Assembly (NCBI RefSeq): GCF_002998295.1
Contig: NZ_CP027226.1
Span: 1,542,001-1,606,000 of the forward strand
Direction: 5' to 3'
Length of the DNA stretch: 64,000 nucleotides
Source: Fastidiosipila sanguinis
GTDB lineage: Bacteria; Bacillota; Clostridia; Saccharofermentanales; Fastidiosipilaceae
In this document: positions 47,279 through 57,364 of the stretch, one piece after another
How the letters are laid out: each line of letters opens with the position of its first letter
How positions within the stretch are numbered: the first letter of the stretch is position 1
Notes under the pieces: generated by a model
What the model saw: the letters and a program-made list of their open reading frames with translations, nothing else
Told to the model about the DNA's origin: nothing
The model's database searches: none
Position numbers and translations under genes: made by a program

Positions 47279-49615
47279 TCATAATAGTTTAATTTTCCAC
47301 CTTGGTCGCTCATTAAGTTTTGTAAAAATGTGTTTATGACAAGTAAATAAAATGACTTGCTTATTTTGTGTCTCTGAAAATCTTTCTATTAAACGTAAAC
47401 TGCTTATTAATCTATCTTCATCAAAGAAAACGAAAGGATCATCGAGAAGCAATGTGTACTCTCTATTTTTACAAATATATTCTATAAGAGCCAAGCGATA
47501 AGCTAAATAAATTTGCTCTACGGTTCCACTACTTAATTTATTCTCTGTAAAATCAGTATAGAAATCCTGACCCTTTAAATTTATGGCCAGATCATCATTA
47601 ATCCTTATTTGGCTATACTCACCAGAACTTATAACTTCTATATATTTACTAGCACTTTCACCTAATTCTGGTAGCAGCACCTGCCTAAACTCTAATAGGC
47701 TCTCTGTCAACTTCTCCTCCGCTAGTTCATATGCTTGATATTTAAGTTTTGCAACATCTAACTCCTCTTGCTTGCTCTCTATTAGTTCGCTAACAGCAAA
47801 GCTCCTAGATTGTAATGATATATTTTCGTGACTAATAGGGTCTATGCTTAATATCTTTAATTTTTGTTTAATCTCAGTTATTGCAGCTTCTCTTTCTCTA
47901 ATCTGCTCATTAACCTCTTTGTGTTTTATCTCTAGTCTATTTAAATGAGATAGATCAAACTCCGGAAGTTCAGAGACGTTAGGCAACAATATTTCTGAGT
48001 CTCTCTTTATGCTCTCTTCTAAATTCTGAATATCATTGTCACTATAATTACTATTTTTTATCTCATCTTTTAATCTAGAAATATCTTTGCTCAGAAAAGC
48101 CAAATCTTTAGCCTGTTCTTGATAGATTTTTCTCTGCTTAACTTCTGCATTTAATTGTTTCTTTAGCATTTGAATTCTTGAAACTTCTCTGCTTAACTCT
48201 GCTTCTAATTGATCTTCTGCCCCTTCAGTTAAATCCAAATTAATGCTAAGGCTTCTCCAATTAAGTGAAAACATTTGCAACAACTCTTGGTATTCTTCCA
48301 ACTCTGTTGCAGCTATGTTTCTATACTGCTTCAAGATCTCATTAGACCTATCTTCCTCCAACTCGAGCACGATTGAATTTTGTTTAAATATTCTTGACTT
48401 AAACAGTCCCATTATTGCCGCAAGTCCCAATAGACTGACAGCTATTATTAAGAAATAATCAGAACTGTTTCTGAATATTAATAACACTATTGCGGTTAAT
48501 AAGATAACAATTACAGTCACACTGTAGATGTTTACTCTACTTTTACTTAGTCTCTGTTCATCTGAATTTTTCTTGCTGGCCAGTTCCTCTTTTCTAAGTA
48601 ACTGAGTTTCATAATTATCTAGTGAGTTTAGCAATGAATCCTGATGAGCTCCCAAGTTCTCTAAACTCGCAAGAATATAGTCAGATTCCTCTGAGAATCT
48701 CTCAGAATCAATCTCCAAATCAGCTAGAAATTTTGTACTTTCCTCGGAATTGCTATGACTAAACTTAGATAGTTTCTCTGCCAACAAGCTAGCCTCCGCT
48801 TCTCTCTCTTCTAAGAGAAGTTTAGGTGCATTTATCAATCTTAAAACCTCTTGTCTCTCGAGCAGTTTGAGAACCTTAATCTTCTTGTTTAGATCCTCCA
48901 TCTCTTTTTCTAAGATCGATATTTGTTCTTGCTCTTCTGACAATTTATTAATTTCTTCTGTCTGAGCATCTATCTTATTATCTAGCCTATATTTTTCTTG
49001 TCTTAGTTCAGATAGCTCCAACTCCAATTCAGGAATCAAACCTTTTCTACCATTCCTAGACTTGAGGGAAAGTTTTTCTGACTCTAAATTGTTTTGAATT
49101 TCGTTAACCTTTATATCGCTTTCTGGATTCACAAGGAAATCTAATAATTTCGACCAAAGCATATTCGCTAAATCTTTACTTTCAAGCAATTTGCTACCTT
49201 CGGCGTCAACAAATAAGGTGTTTTTGAATACCTCTTCCTCCAGTCCCAACAGCTCTTTCCCTGGTTGTACTGGGTCTTTTAGTTCAATTGTTCTGTTGCT
49301 TGCTAAATCAATAAGCCTGGTCTCATCAAGTGCTGTTCTTTCAGCAAAAAGCCTTTGCAATTCATAATTTCTTCCTTCATGGCTAAAAAGTATATTTCCT
49401 TGAATTTGCTCTCCACTTCTTGGTTTTACCTGATCTCGGAAATTATCTTTTCCCCTTCTATCTCCTAAACCATAGAACATTGCCAGGATAAAATTTAAAA
49501 TTGTAGACTTGCCTGCTTCGTTAGCACCATAAACGCAATTTAGGCCAGAATCAAAATCTAGACTGAAATCTTTCAGTCCAGCAAAAGCTTTAATTTCTAT
49601 CCTTTTAATTACCAT
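47279..49615 (-). CDS. SbcC/YhaN-like AAA ATPase
   Basis: 778 residues. Walker A is GANEAGKSTILNF, then two long coiled coils that flank a hydrophobic pair (about 360-410: VTVIVILLTAIVLLIF and FLIIAVSLLGLAAIMGLF), and a C-terminal signature SSGTVEQIYLAYRLAL with Walker B LLLDDPFVFFDEDRL. The membrane segment in the coil fits Bacillus YhaN rather than true SbcC. It partners the nuclease gene just upstream, with a 7-nt overlap. The pair is thought to act in DNA or nucleoid processing at the membrane. Confidence 0.87.
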   Translation of the reverse strand: MVIKRIEIKAFAGLKDFSLDFDSGLNCVYGANEAGKSTILNFILAMFYGLGDRRGKDNFRDQVKPRSGEQIQGNILFSHEGRNYELQRLFAERTALDETRLIDLASNRTIELKDPVQPGKELLGLEEEVFKNTLFVDAEGSKLLESKDLANMLWSKLLDFLVNPESDIKVNEIQNNLESEKLSLKSRNGRKGLIPELELELSELRQEKYRLDNKIDAQTEEINKLSEEQEQISILEKEMEDLNKKIKVLKLLERQEVLRLINAPKLLLEEREAEASLLAEKLSKFSHSNSEESTKFLADLEIDSERFSEESDYILASLENLGAHQDSLLNSLDNYETQLLRKEELASKKNSDEQRLSKSRVNIYSVTVIVILLTAIVLLIFRNSSDYFLIIAVSLLGLAAIMGLFKSRIFKQNSIVLELEEDRSNEILKQYRNIAATELEEYQELLQMFSLNWRSLSINLDLTEGAEDQLEAELSREVSRIQMLKKQLNAEVKQRKIYQEQAKDLAFLSKDISRLKDEIKNSNYSDNDIQNLEESIKRDSEILLPNVSELPEFDLSHLNRLEIKHKEVNEQIREREAAITEIKQKLKILSIDPISHENISLQSRSFAVSELIESKQEELDVAKLKYQAYELAEEKLTESLLEFRQVLLPELGESASKYIEVISSGEYSQIRINDDLAINLKGQDFYTDFTENKLSSGTVEQIYLAYRLALIEYICKNREYTLLLDDPFVFFDEDRLISSLRLIERFSETQNKQVILFTCHKHIFTKLNERPRWKIKLL

Positions 49616-50808
49616 ATACTATTCCCAAAACTCTCTAACCCAAGCTGCAAAGCCTCTTGCAAAACTTTTTTCCTACTTTCATCAACTAAGTCCATTTCTT
49701 GCAAGATTCTTCTTACATAAACTCCTCTAAGAGAATTTTCTACACTGATTTTCTCTATATCAAAGTTAAGTCCTAAATCTATATCAAGCTTCTCATGAGC
49801 AATTCCATTCTCAGCAAGTAAATTTAGTAATACAAATTCATCCACATGGAAATCCTCTGATATAGTCCCTGTAATTCTTATATTAAAAATAAAATCCTGC
49901 TTAAAATTATATTTACTATTTAAACCCTCAGATAAAGAATTAATATTTGCATCATATATTCTTACTTGCTCAGCAATCTCTAACTTCAATTGCTCAATAA
50001 TAAACTGGTAGGAATTTAAATTATAGAAATTTAGTAATAAATTTATATATACAGTTTTCGCAGTAGAAATATATTGAGTAGACCTCAGACTATTGTCCTC
50101 CGTAAAATCCAATAAATACACTCCTCTAACCCCAGTATCTCCTAGGTCTAAAGGCTCTGCCGTCCCTGTCTGTGCATAATATGTGTCTCCTGCACGTTGC
50201 AGCTCAAGTTCACCCTTGTGAATATGCCCTAAGGCTACATAAGCGAATTTAGACCTTGCTAAATCAAACTTACTAATAGGGTTGTATAAACTATTTGCCT
50301 CAACTTCTCCGTGAAAATTTGCTAGATGTAAGTAGTCCTTAATTGATGTCTCTGAAAAATCTCTATCTCTAGATAAACCTTGTAAAGTCTGATTAAACAT
50401 CTCTGCACTTTTGGCAAAAAGACTATCTCTCTCATAAATATTTTTAAATCCTGCTCCCGTCACAGTTACAGGTAATTTCTCTAATACCACAGTCTCGGGG
50501 TCACGAAAGACTTTTACATTTTCAGACCATTTGAACTCTGCATATTTAGACATAATAGTATAAGGGTCATGATTCCCAGGACTTATAAAGACTTGAGCTT
50601 CTAGTTCCGATAGATCTCTAATAATTTCCTTAACTTCAGCCGTACTTATCCTATCTTGCTCCAGAAAATCTCCACTAATTAAGAGGATATCTACTCTCTC
50701 TTCTTTAACAATATTAAGAATTCTGTGAAACACGAGGAATCTATTACTACGCATTTTGGCAGTAATACCAGCACCTAAATGTAAATCTGCTGTAGCTAAG
50801 ACCTTCAT
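49609..50808 (-). CDS. Metallophosphoesterase, YhaO/SbcD-like nuclease subunit
   Basis: 399 residues. The phosphoesterase motifs are ATADLHLG, LLISGDFLE, SPGNHDPY, LANFHGEVE and LGHIHKGEL, as in Mre11/SbcD. The C-terminal 150 residues form a capping domain without strong motifs. It is co-transcribed with the ATPase gene that overlaps its end. Confidence 0.9.
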   Translation of the reverse strand: MKVLATADLHLGAGITAKMRSNRFLVFHRILNIVKEERVDILLISGDFLEQDRISTAEVKEIIRDLSELEAQVFISPGNHDPYTIMSKYAEFKWSENVKVFRDPETVVLEKLPVTVTGAGFKNIYERDSLFAKSAEMFNQTLQGLSRDRDFSETSIKDYLHLANFHGEVEANSLYNPISKFDLARSKFAYVALGHIHKGELELQRAGDTYYAQTGTAEPLDLGDTGVRGVYLLDFTEDNSLRSTQYISTAKTVYINLLLNFYNLNSYQFIIEQLKLEIAEQVRIYDANINSLSEGLNSKYNFKQDFIFNIRITGTISEDFHVDEFVLLNLLAENGIAHEKLDIDLGLNFDIEKISVENSLRGVYVRRILQEMDLVDESRKKVLQEALQLGLESFGNSIW

Positions 50809-50943
50809 TATCCCTACTTTCTTCGAAAAATCTGTTATTATCTTTCGTGTAAAAAAATTTACACAAATGCTATAAATACATATTAATTATAAATTAAAAT
50901 TTATCGTGATTTATTATCAAAGTATAACAAAAGGGGTAAAAAC

Positions 50944-52449
50944 ATGCGCAACGGAGTAATGTTCCAGTCTTTCGAATGGTATATGGAAGACAATGGTAAT
51001 TTTTATAAAGACTTAATAGCAAGAGCCCAGGAAATGAAACAATTGGGTTTTGATTCAATCTGGCTTCCTCCAGTATTCAAGGGCACTGGTACCAACGATG
51101 TCGGCTACGGCACTTACGATCTCTATGATTTAGGAGAATTCGATCAAAACGGCAGCTTAAGAACCAAGTACGGTACTAAAGAAGAACTTCTTACTTTAAT
51201 CGATACCTTACATGCGGAGGATATACTTGCATACATGGATGTTGTCCTTAACCACAAAGCTGGGGCGGACTACACTGAACGCTTCTATGCTACAGAAGTA
51301 GACCAAAATAACAGAATCCAAGAGATTAGTGAAAGTCATGAGATAGAAGCTTGGACTGGTTTTGATTTCCCTGGACGTAACGGTAAATATTCTGACTTTA
51401 AGTGGAATCATACGCACTTTAGTGGAGTAGATTACGATAGCTTAGAGAATAAATCCGGTGTCTTTAGGATTGATGGTGAAAACAAAGGTTGGTCCTATGG
51501 TGTCTCTGGCGAACATGGAAACTTCGATTATCTAATGAATGCTGACATTGACCACGCCAATCCAGAGGTTCGAGAAGAATTGTTGAGATGGACTGATTGG
51601 TTTGTTAATGAGACTAATCCTGATGGTTTCAGATTAGATGCAGTCAAGCATATTGATGATCAGTTCCTAAATACTTATTCAAGTTATATAGAGGAAAATT
51701 ATCCTGGACTTTACCTATTTGCTGAATATTGGGAATCTAACCTCGGCAATATCTCAGACTTCCTTGAGCGTACCAATTTCCAGATTGATGTATTTGATGT
51801 GCCTCTACACTTTAACCTATTTGCAGCTGCAAATAACGAGGGTTACGACTTGCGCAAAATCTTCGATAACACAGTTGTACAACATCACCCTATGGAAGCA
51901 GTTACCTTCGTTGACAACCATGATAGTCAGCCAGGACAATCTCTGGAATCTTGGATAGGAAGACACTTCAAAGAGAGAGCGTATGCCCTGATTCTGTTAA
52001 GGGAAGCTGGTTACCCATGTGTATTTGCTGGAGATTATTATGGAATTCAAAATGGCGACTATCCACAAGAAGACCTTGCTTACGACATAAACAGATTGCT
52101 CGAAGTAAGAGCTAACTATGCTTATGGCGAACAGAGGGATTTCTTCCAAGATGAGCAAGCTATTGGCTGGGCTAGAATGGGCGATCCTGATAACGGTCAT
52201 GATGGATTATTGGCTGTAACTGTGTCTATGCATTCCCAAGCAGATATTGAAATGGATTTCGGTCCAGAACATGCCGGATGTAAGTTTGTAGATTATCTAG
52301 ATCGTAATTCTGGCTATGAAGTTATCTTGAACGAAGATGGTCATGGGTCCTTCCCTGTCAAAGCTGGTAGTGTTTCCTGCTGGATTAGCCAAATTTCCGA
52401 AGATTCTGAAGACCAGGATACAGAGCTAAAAGGTCTGGATGAGAGATAG
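50944..52449 (+). CDS. Cytoplasmic alpha-amylase, GH13
   Basis: 501 residues without signal peptide. The barrel begins VMFQSFEWYM. Conserved GH13 regions: MDVVLNHK, GFRLDAVKHI (nucleophile Asp232), FAEYWE (acid/base Glu261) and FVDNHDSQP (Asp327). This matches the B. subtilis/E. coli AmyA-type cytoplasmic amylases of about 490 residues. It would act on glycogen or imported maltodextrin. AAAGGGG lies upstream of the ATG. It is transcribed alone and divergently from the YhaON-like pair. Confidence 0.93.
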   Translation: MRNGVMFQSFEWYMEDNGNFYKDLIARAQEMKQLGFDSIWLPPVFKGTGTNDVGYGTYDLYDLGEFDQNGSLRTKYGTKEELLTLIDTLHAEDILAYMDVVLNHKAGADYTERFYATEVDQNNRIQEISESHEIEAWTGFDFPGRNGKYSDFKWNHTHFSGVDYDSLENKSGVFRIDGENKGWSYGVSGEHGNFDYLMNADIDHANPEVREELLRWTDWFVNETNPDGFRLDAVKHIDDQFLNTYSSYIEENYPGLYLFAEYWESNLGNISDFLERTNFQIDVFDVPLHFNLFAAANNEGYDLRKIFDNTVVQHHPMEAVTFVDNHDSQPGQSLESWIGRHFKERAYALILLREAGYPCVFAGDYYGIQNGDYPQEDLAYDINRLLEVRANYAYGEQRDFFQDEQAIGWARMGDPDNGHDGLLAVTVSMHSQADIEMDFGPEHAGCKFVDYLDRNSGYEVILNEDGHGSFPVKAGSVSCWISQISEDSEDQDTELKGLDER

Positions 52450-52642
52450 TTGTATTTTGTTTGCTTAGTATTGTTGGGGTCATAGGCAAGATAAAGTTCT
52501 CTATGTGAATGCCAAGCGAAAGTGACACGCTAAGGTTCTCTAGTTTACTTTTCATTCACAATTTGTTAAAATCATGAAATAAGAGTGCTAAATTCACCAC
52601 TCAAATGATTAAAGAAAAACGGACAATTAAAGGAGAATATAT

Positions 52643-52858
52643 ATGCTAGCTAATAACTTATTAATACTATTAACTATTGGAATAAAAATATTAACAAATA
52701 TCAGTAACGTTTCTATGACTGGAGAAAGTGTACATTTCTTGGTAGTAGCAGTCTTATTAATCTTAATTGCTATTGTCGTATTTCTCTTAAAGAGAGTTAT
52801 TGACAAAAGAAATGAATCGAAATATGACGAAACTGATACTTTTGATGAGGAAAAATAA
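52643..52858 (+). CDS. Small membrane protein, unknown function
   Basis: 71 residues. A hydrophobic N-terminus and a strong helix (VHFLVVAVLLILIAIVVFLL) are followed by a basic stop and an acidic end (DETDTFDEEK). AAAGGAG lies 8 nt before the ATG. No family is recognised. A terminator follows directly. Confidence 0.55.
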   Translation: MLANNLLILLTIGIKILTNISNVSMTGESVHFLVVAVLLILIAIVVFLLKRVIDKRNESKYDETDTFDEEK

Positions 52859-52885
52859 TTTAATTAAGAAATAAAAGATTTATTA

Positions 52886-52936
52886 AAAAGCTGACTTTTT
52901 AATTAGTTTAAAATGCTATTTAAGGGTCAGTTTTTC
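52886..52936 (+). terminator. Terminator after the small membrane protein
   Basis: CTGAC at 52891-52895 pairs with GTCAG at 52926-52930, and flanking A and T tracts extend the stem. It is followed by TTTTTCCTTTTT. It isolates the cobalamin operon from upstream reading. Confidence 0.75.
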
Positions 52937-52978
52937 CTTTTTATCCATTTACATCGTCAATAAAATCACAAATATTTC

Positions 52979-53006
52979 TTGCAAAAATAAGCTCTTCTGT
53001 TAAAAT
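52979..53006 (+). promoter_or_regulatory. Promoter of the cobalamin riboswitch operon
   Basis: TTGCAA and TAAAAT hexamers are spaced by 16 bp, and the riboswitch begins about 10 nt after the -10 box. Confidence 0.6.
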
Positions 53007-53015
53007 CAAATCATT

Positions 53016-53184
53016 ACTAGGCTTTAGGTGCCTAATTTTTCAAGAAATTAGGATAATAGGGAATACAGTTAAAATCTGTAACAGCCCCCGCTACTGTGAA
53101 GTGTTATTTCTATGCAAGCCACTATCTTTAAGAGATGGGAAGGGCATAGAATTTATTCACGAAGTCAGGAGACCTGCCTCTAGT
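53016..53184 (+). promoter_or_regulatory. Adenosylcobalamin riboswitch
   Basis: The B12-box elements are present in order: TAGGTGCC, AATAGGGAATACAG, CTGTAACAGCCCCCGCTACTGTGA, CCACT, GGGAAGG, and CACGAAGTCAGGAGACCTGCC. P1 is formed by ACTAGGC (53016-53022) with GCCTCTAGT. It controls the exported DUF4430 genes and probably the ECF transporter genes after them. High cobalamin should lower expression. Confidence 0.97.
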
Positions 53185-53400
53185 CTGTTGGAATTTCTTT
53201 CGGTGGGAAAGTACGCAATAAAGATCATCTTGGTAATTACTTTACAAAAAGAATAATGAGATTAGCTTGATGGACCTCAAATAGTTCCAAAATCTCTAGA
53301 GGCTCATACAAGAGCAACTTTTTAACTTAACATAAGCAAAAGTAATACGAAAATAATCTTCTGCCTTCCCAAACCGAGAATGTTTGTTGGAGGTTTTTTT
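53185..53400 (+). promoter_or_regulatory. Expression platform of the cobalamin riboswitch
   Basis: CTAGAGGC at 53296-53303 is the exact complement of the 3' strand of P1 (GCCTCTAG, 53176-53183), so the two folds exclude each other. A short GCTC/GAGC hairpin at 53302-53315 followed by CAACTTTTTAAC is the candidate terminator that would form when P1 is closed by ligand. This hairpin is weak, so the mechanism is tentative. Confidence 0.45.
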
Positions 53401-54327
53401 ATGCTAAAAAATATCTTTACTAAAATGAATAGCAAGAACAAGAAACGTGCTATAAGTAAGAGAGCTTTGGCCCTTATATTAACCTTACCTTTAACTCTAG
53501 CAGTTGCTTGTAATCGAGAGAGTCATATAACCGAGCTCTCCAAAGATGCTATGCAAAATACCAGCATCTCTTCAATGAGCAAATCTGAAAACTCTAAAAT
53601 AATCGACAAAGATAGCAATAAAAAAGACAGCGATTTATTACTCCAAACTTCCGAGAATAAAGATAATCAGTCAAGTTCAAGCACTACCAGTACAGTTCAA
53701 ATTGAGCTTTCAAACTCTACTTTAGCCAATACTTCAACAAGTGCCAGTCAGACAAACAATGTCAATCAAGAAATTGCTAAACAAACTCAGGAAGCTACTA
53801 CAACTAAAACCACTCAAAGAACTACAACAACGGTCACATCAAAGACTACGGCTAAACCTACCCCCACTCCAATACCAAGTTCTACACTTGTACCGACAAC
53901 TACAACCACATCACCAACCACTACTAAGAAACAAACTCTATCCGTTAGCCTGACTATAAGTTTGCAGTCGGTAAAAAACAACCCTAACGCGCTTCCTGTG
54001 CATCAACAAAAGCTTTTAGTTCCAGAAAGCGGTTACTTAGCTAACGGCTACCGTGTAGAAGTAAAAGAAGGTACTACTGTTCTTGAGGTTTTGAAGGATT
54101 ATTTGAATAAGAATAATATCCATTACGATATTCAAGATCATCAATTCGGAGCCTATATTGCTGGAATAAACAATATTTACGAATTTGATGCTGGTAAAAA
54201 TTCTGGCTGGATGTATAAAGTTAATGGCGTTCTCCCTAACTATGGTGTTGGTAGTTATACATTAAAAGATGGCGATAGCATCTTCCTCTTTTACACAATA
54301 GACTATACCAAAGAAGACGCATTCTAG
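53401..54327 (+). CDS. Lipoprotein with DUF4430 (transcobalamin-C-like) domain
   Basis: 308 residues from MLKNIFTKM, with GGAGG 7 nt upstream. The signal peptide has a basic start and ends in LAVACN, a lipobox. A Ser/Thr linker of about 150 residues (with runs such as TTKTTQRTTTTV) holds the C-terminal DUF4430 domain away from the cell. That domain (about 195-305) has VPESGYL, EFDAGKNSGWMYKVNG and DGDSIFLFYTIDY. DUF4430 resembles the C-terminal beta domain of transcobalamin and intrinsic factor. The cobalamin riboswitch just upstream supports a B12-capturing surface protein. Confidence 0.82.
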   Translation: MLKNIFTKMNSKNKKRAISKRALALILTLPLTLAVACNRESHITELSKDAMQNTSISSMSKSENSKIIDKDSNKKDSDLLLQTSENKDNQSSSSTTSTVQIELSNSTLANTSTSASQTNNVNQEIAKQTQEATTTKTTQRTTTTVTSKTTAKPTPTPIPSSTLVPTTTTTSPTTTKKQTLSVSLTISLQSVKNNPNALPVHQQKLLVPESGYLANGYRVEVKEGTTVLEVLKDYLNKNNIHYDIQDHQFGAYIAGINNIYEFDAGKNSGWMYKVNGVLPNYGVGSYTLKDGDSIFLFYTIDYTKEDAF

Positions 54328-54483
54328 CCCGTAAAAGAATTTATAAGACTATACCAAAATTATTTATAAACATATCTATATTTTGAGATTTGCAAAATAT
54401 TAGATTACGGACCTCTTTCAAATTAATTGCTTCAGCAACTAGGTTAAGTTTGAAAGCTCTCTTAGAAAAAGAAAGGAAAGTTT

Positions 54484-57321
54484 ATGCAAAAGCAAAAGCA
54501 AAACAAAAAAAGTAGCATTAAGTTACTGAATTTATTGTTAGTTCTGCTCCTCAGTTTTACTGCAGTTATGCCTCAAAATTTGGCGGCTGAGACTACAGAA
54601 AACAAAGAAACTATTCAGGCAGAGCTAAATATCGATTTAAGAGATATTCTTAGAAACAAAGATTCTATCTCTGAAGATGTTGTAAAGAAAGTTCCAGAAT
54701 CCGGATATTTAACTAAATCCAAAAAAATTTCTGTTGAAAAAGGAAGCTCTGCTTGGGACGTAGTTAAAAATTATTTGGACGAAAACAATATCCCTTATGA
54801 TGCCCAAGAGTCACAGTTTGGCGTATATATTAAAGGTGTTAATAATATTCACGAATTTGATGCTGGTAAAAACTCTGGCTGGATGTACAACGTCAATGGT
54901 AAGACTCCTAATGTAGGTGTATCTGGCTATACTTTAACTGATGGAGATAAAGTTAAGTTATTCTATGTTGTAGATTACATGAATATGCCATCTCTTGAAG
55001 ATGAAGAAGATGCAGCCGAGCTTACTGTTGAAATTCGTAATGATGCGGTAAGTAAAGAGCAAGGAGCTGCATGGGAAGGCGCTTATCTCGCAGAAGATAA
55101 TAAATCAGTAATCGAATATAACGAAGGTGATACAATTTTTAGTGCTTTAATAACTTATGCAATTAAGAATGATAAACAAAGTGGAATCGCTATAAATGGC
55201 GTCCATAATCTTGAAACTGCCTTTATTACAGCAATTTCAGGTGTTTCTAAGGATACATCTGTTGAAGGTAAAAAAACTATAGGTTGGGTCATAACTCTTA
55301 ATGGCGAAAAACCAGAAAAAGGTCTAGGAACTGAGGTTAAAGCTGGCGATGAAATCAGTATTAATTTTGTAGTTGAAGATCTCTCCACTCAACCAAGCAC
55401 ACCAGTTGAGGATGTAGATTACGATAAGCTACCATCTAGCTGGCCAAGCTTCCGTGGTAATTCAGATAACAATGCTGTTAGAAATTCTGCAGCTAACTCT
55501 CCTTTGCTAGCAGACAGTGTTGAACAAGTTTTTGCTCAAAAATTTGCTGATGCAGGAGCTAGATTCCCTAAAGCACCTGGTCAAGGAATTTTTGTAAATA
55601 ATGAATATGTATTTGTTACCGACAAAGGTGATGCAGGTCAGTTACTAGCAGTAGATCCACATAGTGGTGCTATCCTCAGATCTTTGGAATTACCAAATGG
55701 TATGGGCTATGCTACTACAACTCCTCTCTATGCTGAAGGAAGAATTTTCTTACCATTAGATTCAGGAAAAGTTGTTTCCTTCCCATACAGCCTCTGGAAA
55801 GACCAAAAGAGCTTCGATGAAGTTCCTGGCTCATGGCTATATGATGCAGGTAACAGTAATTTACAATCTCAAACTCCTCTAACATATGTTGATGGTAAAT
55901 TAATTTACGCTGGACTTCATTTTAACAGAGATAGAAGTAACCCTGCTCCATTAGTAGCTTTGAACGCTAATACAGGTGAAATTATTTGGAGAAAAGATTA
56001 TGTCGGTGGATTCTATTTCTCAGGCGGTATCGTTTCAGGTAATTACTTGATAACAGGTAGTGATGCCCAAGGAATCTTAGTAATTGATGTAAATACAGGA
56101 GAGCTAGTAGACCAACACAAGAGTGAAGTTGAGATTCGTTCCACAGTGGTTCGCTATAATGACGAATATTATGTAGTTAATGGTTCTGGAGATTTAATCA
56201 AATTTACAGTATCTTCTGAAGGCAAGATTTCAATAAATTATACAAAGAATATCGGAGTAAGATCTGTAACTACTCCAGTAATTGATAATGATAGACTTTA
56301 TCTTGGAACTGACAATGGTAAACTCATGGTCTTGTGTACTAAAGATGGTTCTCTTATAAGAGAAGTTGATGTAAACAAGAAATATACTCAAATAGCTGGT
56401 TCTCCATTATTGGTAAAACACGGTGAAGATGCTTACATATTCTTCACAGCAAACAATAACGACGGCATCTTGTACGGATTCGTCGATAATGCAGAAAAAA
56501 CTGAAAATGAAGATCCTACAGTGGTATATCAGCCAGAAGAAAGTGTACGTCAATATACTAGAAACTCTGTATTTATGGGTGAAGATGGTGTTGTATACTT
56601 CTCATTGGATAGTGGTTATTTGATTGCTATTAAGGGCAAACAACCTGTGGCAGAAGAACCTACACCTGAACCTCAGCCAGAGCCAACACCTGAGCCAGAC
56701 CAAGGTTCAGATAACGGCGGAGACGTTGAAGAACATACATTAAAAGCTGAGACTAAAGAAAACGGTTTAGACTTGCAAGCTACACTAAAAGCTAAACCAG
56801 CAGAAGATCTAATTCTTACAGTTGAAAGAAAAGATGCAAAAGCTTTAGCAAGCGATCAATACAGCTTCACTGAAGTATTCGATATTAACTTGATTACTAC
56901 TGAAGGTAAGAAAGTACAACCCGGCTCAACTCTTACAATTAGTCTAAGACCAAGCACTGATATTGAAGAAAATACAGTCTTGATTCATGAGATCATTGAA
57001 AATGGTGAAAGAAGACTCGAGCGCCTTAACTACACAGTTACAGAAGATGAGAAAGGTAAACTCATTACATTTGAGGTAAATCATCTATCACTATTTGGAT
57101 TAGGAAAAGTTGTAGACAAATCTAGCGATGGCAATGTTACTCCTGAAACAAGTAAGCCTGCTGAAACAAGCAAACCTGAAGGTACAAACAAGCCAGATTC
57201 AAATGCAAATGTAGGTAAAACAGGAGCACAATCCAGTGTCATTACTGCAACAGCTTTAATTGCGTTGGCGATAGCAATCTACAAATTAAGAAACAAAGAT
57301 GAGGAACAAGATCTCATCTAA
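54484..57321 (+). CDS. Surface protein with two DUF4430 domains and a PQQ-like propeller
   Basis: 945 residues with signal peptide (LLNLLLVLLLSFTAVMPQNLAA). Domain 1 (about 45-160) closely matches the DUF4430 of the preceding lipoprotein: VPESGYL, EFDAGKNSGWMYNVNG. Domain 2 (about 175-300) is a divergent copy with GWVITLNGEKPEKGLG. Residues 310-720 form a PQQ-type beta-propeller (WPSFRGNSDNN, LLAVDPHSGAIL, VALNANTGEIIWRKD). A Pro/Glu spacer, a further beta domain and a C-terminal helix with basic end follow. No LPxTG motif is present. It probably binds B12 or a B12 complex at the cell surface; the propeller's role is unknown. AAAGGAAAG precedes the ATG. Confidence 0.82.
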   Translation: MQKQKQNKKSSIKLLNLLLVLLLSFTAVMPQNLAAETTENKETIQAELNIDLRDILRNKDSISEDVVKKVPESGYLTKSKKISVEKGSSAWDVVKNYLDENNIPYDAQESQFGVYIKGVNNIHEFDAGKNSGWMYNVNGKTPNVGVSGYTLTDGDKVKLFYVVDYMNMPSLEDEEDAAELTVEIRNDAVSKEQGAAWEGAYLAEDNKSVIEYNEGDTIFSALITYAIKNDKQSGIAINGVHNLETAFITAISGVSKDTSVEGKKTIGWVITLNGEKPEKGLGTEVKAGDEISINFVVEDLSTQPSTPVEDVDYDKLPSSWPSFRGNSDNNAVRNSAANSPLLADSVEQVFAQKFADAGARFPKAPGQGIFVNNEYVFVTDKGDAGQLLAVDPHSGAILRSLELPNGMGYATTTPLYAEGRIFLPLDSGKVVSFPYSLWKDQKSFDEVPGSWLYDAGNSNLQSQTPLTYVDGKLIYAGLHFNRDRSNPAPLVALNANTGEIIWRKDYVGGFYFSGGIVSGNYLITGSDAQGILVIDVNTGELVDQHKSEVEIRSTVVRYNDEYYVVNGSGDLIKFTVSSEGKISINYTKNIGVRSVTTPVIDNDRLYLGTDNGKLMVLCTKDGSLIREVDVNKKYTQIAGSPLLVKHGEDAYIFFTANNNDGILYGFVDNAEKTENEDPTVVYQPEESVRQYTRNSVFMGEDGVVYFSLDSGYLIAIKGKQPVAEEPTPEPQPEPTPEPDQGSDNGGDVEEHTLKAETKENGLDLQATLKAKPAEDLILTVERKDAKALASDQYSFTEVFDINLITTEGKKVQPGSTLTISLRPSTDIEENTVLIHEIIENGERRLERLNYTVTEDEKGKLITFEVNHLSLFGLGKVVDKSSDGNVTPETSKPAETSKPEGTNKPDSNANVGKTGAQSSVITATALIALAIAIYKLRNKDEEQDLI

Positions 57322-57364
57322 GAATTTTAAAGTTTGAAATTAGAGTTCTAGGAAGAAAGATATT

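Noticed and set aside
57121-57321. Sortase LPxTG anchor at the end of the 945-residue DUF4430 protein
   Set aside because: The C-terminus has a helix and a charged end, but the nearest motif reads VGKTG and there is no LPxTG.
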